Below are positions 59,056 to 64,000 of a stretch of DNA of 64,000 nt, one piece after another (positions within the stretch are counted from its first letter, which is position 1; each line of letters begins with the position of its first letter). The stretch comes from an uncultured Collinsella sp. (GTDB lineage Bacteria > Actinomycetota > Coriobacteriia > Coriobacteriales > Coriobacteriaceae): positions 56,743-120,742 of the forward strand of contig UQHT01000004.1 in assembly GCA_900540875.1 (NCBI GenBank), read 5' to 3'. The notes beneath the pieces were generated by a model. It was not told the origin of the DNA. It was given only the letters and a program-made list of their open reading frames with translations, and searched no databases. The position numbers and the translations under genes are program-made.

Positions 59056-60537
59056 ATGCGCCAGGGTTTCGACAACGCGAAGTATATCGAGCTGCAGGCT
59101 GCTCACATTAAGGAGCGCATCTCGCAGTTTGGCGGCAAGCTGTATTTGGAGTTTGGCGGCAAGCTGTTCGATGACTATCATGCCAGCCGCGTGCTACCGG
59201 GTTTTGAGCCGGACAGCAAGTTCCGCATGCTCAAAAGCATCGCCGACGATGTCGAGGTTATCATCGCGATCAACGCGAACCACATCGAGAAAAACAAGGC
59301 TCGTGGTGACCTTGGCATTACCTATGACGAGGATGTGCTGCGCCTGGTTGACCTGTTCCGCGGCAACGGCTTTGCTGTCGCGGCCGTGGTCATCACCCAG
59401 TACGCTGGACAGCCCGCTGCCGATGTGTTCCGCAACCGCCTGAACGCGCTCGGTATTCCCGCCAAGCTGCACTATCCCATCGAGGGGTATCCGCACGATG
59501 TCGATCTGATCGTGTCCGACGACGGCTATGGCAAGAACGAGTTTGTCGAGACCACCCGACCGCTCGTTGTCGTGACGGCGCCCGGCCCTGGCTCGGGCAA
59601 GCTCGCCACTTGCCTGTCTCAGCTCTATCACGAGCACAAGCATGGCACGGCCGCCGGCTATGCCAAATTCGAGACCTTCCCGGTTTGGAATCTGCCCCTT
59701 ACGCATCCGGTCAATATTGCCTACGAGGCCGCCACGGCAGACCTCGATGACGCCAACATCATCGACTCCTTCCACCTGGAGGCCTACAACAAGACCACGG
59801 TCAACTACAACCGCGACGTCGAGGCCTTCCCGGTAGTCCGTGCCCTGATGGAAAAGATCCTGGGCAAGAGCCCCTACCAGAGCCCTACGGACATGGGCGT
59901 CAATATGGTCGGTTTTGCCATCACCGATGACGATGCCTGCCGCGACGCTTCCAAGATGGAGATCGTCCGCCGCTACTTTACCGCGGTCGAAAATGTGCGC
60001 CGTACCGGCGTGGGCGATGAGCAAGTCGACCGTCTCAAGATTATTATGAAGAAAGCCGGCATCGATAAGAACTACTCACCGGCGCGCTCGGCGGCCCTCA
60101 CCAGGGAGCAGCTGACGGGTGGTCCCGTGGGTGCCATGGTCATGCCCGATGGCTCCGTGGTGACCGGTAAGACCTCCACGCGCCTGGGCGCCGCAAGTTC
60201 GCTCATTATGAACGCCCTCAAGCATGTCTCGGGCGTCGACCTTGAGCTCGAGGTCATTAGCGATGAGGCGATCGAGCCCATCAGCAAGCTCAAGACGCAT
60301 TTCCTGGGCAGCAAAAACCCGCGCCTCCACACCGACGAGACGCTTATGGCGCTGTCGATCACCTCGGCCACGAGTGAGACGGCCGCTCGCGTCCTTTCGG
60401 GCCTGGAGCAGCTGCGCGGTTGCGATGCCTTCTTTAGCGTGATTATCTCGCCGACGGACGAGACGGTACTGCGCAAGTTGGGCATCAACGTGTGCTGCGA
60501 GCCCAAGTTTGAGCGCCGCGGTTTCTTCCATCGCTAA
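59056..60537 (+). CDS. DUF1846 family protein
   Basis: The 493-residue protein matches the DUF1846 family: FDNAKYIELQAAHIKERI start, GGKLYLEFGGKLFDDYHASRVLPGF in pieces, and VVTAPGPGSGKLATCLSQLYHEHK, which resembles a P-loop-like nucleotide site. Members are widespread in anaerobes but their role is not established. Length is normal. GGGAGCC precedes the ATG. Transcribed alone. Confidence 0.88.
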   Translation: MRQGFDNAKYIELQAAHIKERISQFGGKLYLEFGGKLFDDYHASRVLPGFEPDSKFRMLKSIADDVEVIIAINANHIEKNKARGDLGITYDEDVLRLVDLFRGNGFAVAAVVITQYAGQPAADVFRNRLNALGIPAKLHYPIEGYPHDVDLIVSDDGYGKNEFVETTRPLVVVTAPGPGSGKLATCLSQLYHEHKHGTAAGYAKFETFPVWNLPLTHPVNIAYEAATADLDDANIIDSFHLEAYNKTTVNYNRDVEAFPVVRALMEKILGKSPYQSPTDMGVNMVGFAITDDDACRDASKMEIVRRYFTAVENVRRTGVGDEQVDRLKIIMKKAGIDKNYSPARSAALTREQLTGGPVGAMVMPDGSVVTGKTSTRLGAASSLIMNALKHVSGVDLELEVISDEAIEPISKLKTHFLGSKNPRLHTDETLMALSITSATSETAARVLSGLEQLRGCDAFFSVIISPTDETVLRKLGINVCCEPKFERRGFFHR

Positions 60538-60571
60538 GTTTGAAGCACCGCGGTAATTGCATTGCATTTTG

Positions 60572-60604
60572 GCCGTATCGGGTTAGCGCCCGGTACGGCT
60601 TTTT
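60572..60604 (+). terminator. Terminator after the DUF1846 gene
   Basis: GCCGTATCGGG TTAGCG CCCGGTACGGC followed by TTTTT. Confidence 0.88.
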
Positions 60605-60793
60605 GATCAATAAAGCGTCTATTTCGGCGAAAAATAGCTGTTTACCTGCCTAGAAACAATTTGAGCGGTATACAATAACCGTAACTGTTTCATCCTTAGC
60701 GGGATGCCGCATGATGGATATTACCTGCCATCGTGAGGTGTGTCGGTCGCGCACGGCGCGTTAGATGCTCGTGCTCGGTTTGAGGAGGCTGCT
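60605..60793 (+). promoter_or_regulatory. Leader of the winged-helix gene
   Basis: No gene. TTGAGC near 60660 and TACAAT at about 60671 are promoter-like. TTAGCGGGATGCC follows; no known riboswitch was recognised. Confidence 0.3.
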
Positions 60794-61132
60794 ATGGCGG
60801 GCAAGGGTCGTGCGAGTGTCAACGATATGAAGCGTGTCGAGGTGCTGGTGTTGATGGAGATCGACCAGCAAACCGAAGACAATGGCGGGCCGTATGGTTT
60901 CTCGCGCAAAACGCTTGCCGAGCGCGTGGGGGTTTCGCCGTATCGTGCCCGCGCCGCAATCGATCGCTTGGATTCCGAAGGTATGATTGATGTCGTCTCG
61001 CGTTATAGCGACGACGGCGGTCAGCTTGCAAATGGCATTTGCCTCACCGAACGTGGTGAGTGGTATCTTGAGGGCGTCCGTACCGGCATGCTCGTTCAAG
61101 AAATGCTTGAGGACGAGGTTGCTGATCGATAG
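60794..61132 (+). CDS. Small winged-helix DNA-binding protein
   Basis: The 112-residue protein has a clear winged helix (about 40-90: RKTLAERVGVSPYRARAAIDRL, DSEGMIDVVSRYSDDGG) in the MarR/GntR-like manner and a short acidic C-terminal helix. GAGGAGG precedes ATG 60794; the 18-codon upstream extension is not conserved-looking. Target unknown. Confidence 0.75.
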   Translation: MAGKGRASVNDMKRVEVLVLMEIDQQTEDNGGPYGFSRKTLAERVGVSPYRARAAIDRLDSEGMIDVVSRYSDDGGQLANGICLTERGEWYLEGVRTGMLVQEMLEDEVADR

Positions 61133-61157
61133 CAGCATGTAACCCTTGCCATAGTGA

Positions 61158-61186
61158 CGCCGCCTGGGAAACCGGGCGGCGTTTTG
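61158..61186 (+). terminator. Terminator before pyrG
   Basis: CGCCGCCTGG GAAA CCGGGCGGCG followed by TTTTG. Confidence 0.82.
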
Positions 61187-61310
61187 TTTCAAGATTGAGA
61201 AATGCAATCGCACGCGAGAAAAATTGCGGACGGTCCGCGGCGCGAGTATTACAATGAAGACCCGTAAGATGTGGATAAACAACTTCTACGGGAAGCGCAG
61301 GTAACTCAAT

Positions 61311-62972
61311 ATGACCAAGCATGTGTTCGTAACCGGTGGCGTGGTTTCGTCCCTGGGCAAGGGTATCACCGCGGCCTCGCTGGGCCGTCTGCTCAAGTCG
61401 CGTGGCTACAAAGTAACGATGCAGAAGGCCGACCCGTATCTGAACGTCGACCCCGGTACCATGAGCCCGTTCCAGCATGGTGAGGTCTTTGTAACCGAGG
61501 ATGGTTACGAGTCCGACCTGGACCTGGGTCATTACGAGCGCTTTATTGATGAGAACCTGACCCGCGATTCCAACTTTACGACCGGTGCCATCTACAAAAG
61601 CCTAATCGCCCGCGAGCGTCGCGGCGACTTTTTGGGCGGTACCGTGCAGGTGATTCCTCACGTCACCAATGCCATTAAGGACAAGTTTCGCCGCATCGAG
61701 GAGCAGACCGGCTCCGATGTAGTCATCACCGAGCTGGGCGGCACGATCGGCGACATCGAGTCCCAACCGTTTGTCGAGGCCATCCGTCAGTACCGCAAGG
61801 AGGCCGGCTCCGAGAACGTCTGCTACATCCACGTGTCGCTCGTTCCCTATATTGCCGCCGCCCACGAGGTCAAGACCAAGCCCACGCAGCATTCCGTCAA
61901 GGAGCTCCGCAGCTTTGGCATCCAGCCCGATATCATCGTGCTGCGCTCCGACCACCATATCGATGACGCTATCCGCGGAAAGATCGCAAGCTTCTGCGAC
62001 GTCGACACCGATTGCGTCTTTACCAATGAGGACTGCGCGAGCATCTACGACGTGCCGCAGCTGCTTGCCGAGCAGGACTTTGACCTGCGTATTTGCGAGC
62101 GCCTGGGCCTGGACCCGCGTGAGCGCGACATGAGCGAGTGGAATGAGTTCCTGCGTAAGCAGAACCATGCCAACCATCACGCCGATAAGGTTAAGATTGC
62201 CGTCGTGGGTAAGTACACGCAGCTGCCCGATGCGTACCTGTCGGTTATCGAGGCCCTGCACCATGCGGGCGTCTTCTACGATCGCCATGTGGACGTCCAG
62301 CTGGTCGACGGCGAGAGCCTCGACGAGCAGAATGTCTCCGAGGTTCTGGGCGACGCCTCGGGCATCCTGGTCCCCGGCGGCTTTGGCAAGCGCGCCCTGG
62401 AGGGCAAGATCCTCGCGGCCGAGTTTGCCCGTGAGCACAAGATTCCGTATCTGGGCATTTGCCTGGGTATGCAGGTCGCCGTGTGCGAGTTCGCCCGCAA
62501 TGTCGTTGGCCTTGCTGGTGCCAGCTCCTCCGAGTTTGATCCGGACGGTCCGTATAGCGTCATCGATCTGATGAGCTCGCAGGAGGACGTGACCGAGAAG
62601 GGCGGCACCATGCGCCTGGGCGCCTATCCGTGCAAGCTCGCCGCCGATACTCTTGCTCGTGAGGCATATGGCGAGGAACTCGTCTACGAGCGTCACCGTC
62701 ACCGCTTTGAGTTCAACAACGCCTTCCGCGACCAGCTCGAGGACGCCGGTTTGGTTATCTCGGGTTTGTCGCCCGACGAGCGCCTGGTCGAGATGGTCGA
62801 GCTGCCGCGCGACGTTCATCCGTGGTATGTGGCAACCCAGGCTCACCCCGAGTTCAAGAGCCGCCCGACCAACCCGCAGCCGCTGTTCCGCGAGTTCGTG
62901 CGCGCTTCGATCGGCCAGCACGAGGGTGTCGACCGTCTGCAGGTGACGCCCATGAACCTCGCTACGGACTAA
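61311..62972 (+). CDS. pyrG: CTP synthase
   Basis: The 553-residue enzyme aminates UTP to CTP. The synthetase domain (about 1-270) starts KHVFVTGGVVSSLGKGITAAS and has the ITELGGTIGDIESQPF segment; the glutaminase domain (about 290-545) has Cys384 in GICLGMQ and a late HPEF. Length is normal. The recombinase gene begins two bases after the stop, so the two are translationally close. Confidence 0.96.
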   Translation: MTKHVFVTGGVVSSLGKGITAASLGRLLKSRGYKVTMQKADPYLNVDPGTMSPFQHGEVFVTEDGYESDLDLGHYERFIDENLTRDSNFTTGAIYKSLIARERRGDFLGGTVQVIPHVTNAIKDKFRRIEEQTGSDVVITELGGTIGDIESQPFVEAIRQYRKEAGSENVCYIHVSLVPYIAAAHEVKTKPTQHSVKELRSFGIQPDIIVLRSDHHIDDAIRGKIASFCDVDTDCVFTNEDCASIYDVPQLLAEQDFDLRICERLGLDPRERDMSEWNEFLRKQNHANHHADKVKIAVVGKYTQLPDAYLSVIEALHHAGVFYDRHVDVQLVDGESLDEQNVSEVLGDASGILVPGGFGKRALEGKILAAEFAREHKIPYLGICLGMQVAVCEFARNVVGLAGASSSEFDPDGPYSVIDLMSSQEDVTEKGGTMRLGAYPCKLAADTLAREAYGEELVYERHRHRFEFNNAFRDQLEDAGLVISGLSPDERLVEMVELPRDVHPWYVATQAHPEFKSRPTNPQPLFREFVRASIGQHEGVDRLQVTPMNLATD

Positions 62973-62974
62973 GG

Positions 62975-63916
62975 GTGCCGGCGAATAAGGAACATACCGA
63001 AGCTACTCCCTCGTCGCTCGCCGTGGCGGCGGGGGAGTATCTCGATTACCTCGCGGTCGAGCGGGGCTTGGCGCGCAACACGATTGTGGCCTATCGTCGT
63101 GACCTGACGACGTACTGCGCCTATCTGGAGCGGGCTGACATTGCGTCTTTTGAAGATGTGAGCCGTCAGGTCGTGGAGGGCTTTGTTGCCGATCGCCGCG
63201 ACGGAGGCTATTCCGACGCCTCGGTGGAGCGCGCGCTTGCTGCCGTGAAGGGCCTGCATGCCTTTTTGGTGCGCGATGGGGCCGTGGCCCAAAACCCGAC
63301 GGCGGCGTTGCGCCTGCCCAAAAAGGCAGATCGCCTGCCGGAATACCTTTCGGTGGAGGATGTCTCGGCACTGCTCGATCAAGACTTTCCCGAGGGCGAG
63401 ATGGGGCTGCGCGATCATGCCATCTTGGAAGTGCTTTACGGTTGCGGCTTGCGTGTGAGTGAGCTGGTTGGGCTCGATGTGGGCGATATCCATATCGATG
63501 ACGGGTTTGTCCTGGTGCGCGGTAAGGGCTCCAAGGAGCGTCTGGCCCCGTTGGTGGGAAGCGCGGCTCGCGCCCTGACACACTATATAGGTGACGGGCG
63601 CACTCTCCTGGTCGCTCATGCTCACGGGACGGAGACCTCGGCGGTCTTTTTAAATAAGAACGGACGTCGCCTGTCGCGCCAGGCCGTGCATGCGATATGC
63701 GAGCGGTATGGGCGCCAGGTGGGGCTGGTTGGGCTCCACCCCCACACCCTGCGCCACTCCTTTGCCACCCACATGCTCGCGGGCGGTGCCGACCTGCGTG
63801 TGCTGCAGGAGATTTTGGGCCATGCCGATATTTCGACCACGCAGGTCTACACGCATGTCGACCGCACGCAACTGACCGAGGTCTATCTGGCAGCGCATCC
63901 GCTGGCACATCGCTAG
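62975..63916 (+). CDS. xerD: XerD-like tyrosine recombinase
   Basis: The 313-residue recombinase likely resolves chromosome dimers with a XerC partner. The N-terminal SAM-like domain (about 10-100) is followed by the catalytic domain with Arg in YGCGLRVSEL, HTLRHSFATHML (His-x-x-Arg), LGHADISTTQVYTHV (His and nucleophile Tyr). Start is GTG 62975, two bases after pyrG; an ATG inside pyrG would add unrelated residues. Being next to pyrG and free of phage genes argues for a housekeeping Xer rather than an integrase. Confidence 0.9.
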   Translation: MPANKEHTEATPSSLAVAAGEYLDYLAVERGLARNTIVAYRRDLTTYCAYLERADIASFEDVSRQVVEGFVADRRDGGYSDASVERALAAVKGLHAFLVRDGAVAQNPTAALRLPKKADRLPEYLSVEDVSALLDQDFPEGEMGLRDHAILEVLYGCGLRVSELVGLDVGDIHIDDGFVLVRGKGSKERLAPLVGSAARALTHYIGDGRTLLVAHAHGTETSAVFLNKNGRRLSRQAVHAICERYGRQVGLVGLHPHTLRHSFATHMLAGGADLRVLQEILGHADISTTQVYTHVDRTQLTEVYLAAHPLAHR

Positions 63917-64000
63917 CACCTCGCTGACCTGCATATTTATAAATATTAAATGGGGCGGGCCCCAGATTGCCGAGACGCACTTTTGCGCGCATGGGCAATC
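63917..64000. other. Right edge, no gene seen
   Basis: The last 84 bases contain an AT patch (ATATTTATAAATATTAAAT) followed by GGGGCGGGCCCC. Nothing can be assigned before the window ends. Confidence 0.4.

Noticed and set aside
62975..63916. Phage or genomic-island integrase
   Set aside because: Tight linkage to pyrG, housekeeping XerD-like sequence, and no phage genes or attachment repeats nearby.
1..64000. CRISPR arrays, tRNA or rRNA genes, insertion sequences
   Set aside because: No regularly spaced repeats, no cloverleaf-like GTTCGAATC blocks with flanking stems, no rRNA-like sequence and no transposase gene were found by reading both strands; small RNA genes could still be missed by eye.

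Overview
The window looks like a chromosomal segment of a gut Coriobacteriia member, most likely Collinsella (inference from gene content, GC-rich codon use and the many hairpin repeats; no 16S gene is present). No tRNA, rRNA, CRISPR array, insertion sequence or prophage was recognised. The lifestyle suggested is an anaerobic, fermentative one: PTS sugar uptake, L-lactate dehydrogenase, two acetate kinases plus phosphotransacetylase, and a complete arginine deiminase (ADI) route.

Layout. 0-8.9 kb: a BglG/LicT-type antiterminator with its PTS IIBC target behind a leader terminator, a NIF3 protein, glutamine-dependent NAD synthetase, an aminotransferase and ldh. 8.9-16.8 kb: a DUF2974 hydrolase-like gene bracketed by palindromic repeats, a nucleoid-associated protein, then the lysine/diaminopimelate block: lysine riboswitch, a natural LysA-DapA fusion, dapB and dapH on the minus strand, and a divergent N-acetyl-diaminopimelate deacetylase-like gene. 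16.9-20.5 kb: HigBA-type toxin-antitoxin, a small membrane protein, a Tat-type lipoprotein behind a hairpin that buries its ribosome binding site, an HTH protein and a membrane-anchored Ser/Thr kinase. 20.5-24.2 kb: a secreted coiled-coil wall hydrolase, then an ATP-grasp ligase plus aspartate racemase pair. 24.3-27.8 kb: an ECF transporter operon (S component, fused double ATPase, EcfT) preceded by a 22-codon leader peptide with three consecutive Trp codons and a terminator, which points to tryptophan as substrate. 28-35.7 kb: sortase-anchored C69 peptidase, a 30-residue membrane protein, lipid kinase, RNase D, Zn-metallopeptidase, xseA/xseB, HIT protein.

35.7-44.5 kb: a LysR/MFS pair with AT-richer codons, tandem ackA genes with the first clearly divergent, pta on the other strand, glf and a family 2 glycosyltransferase. 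44.7-50.8 kb: minus-strand P1 peptidase, Maf, DJ-1, RlmD-type methyltransferase and ppk. 50.9-58.5 kb: the ADI island: two arcA genes with identical coding sequence but diverged leaders, an aminotransferase between them, arcB and a YfcC-type carrier. 58.6-64 kb: repeats, a DUF1846 protein, a small winged-helix protein, pyrG and a XerD-like recombinase.

The strongest candidates for something new are a structured 100-160 nt element present in four copies (11.3, 26.9, 32.5 and 58.6 kb), each downstream of a gene and in the gene's own sense, with compensatory changes in its stems; the Trp-codon attenuator in front of an ECF transporter; the LysA-DapA fusion that keeps an internal Shine-Dalgarno and start codon for DapA; and a repeated GAACGG box with fixed 21-bp and 39-bp geometry in front of both arcA genes.
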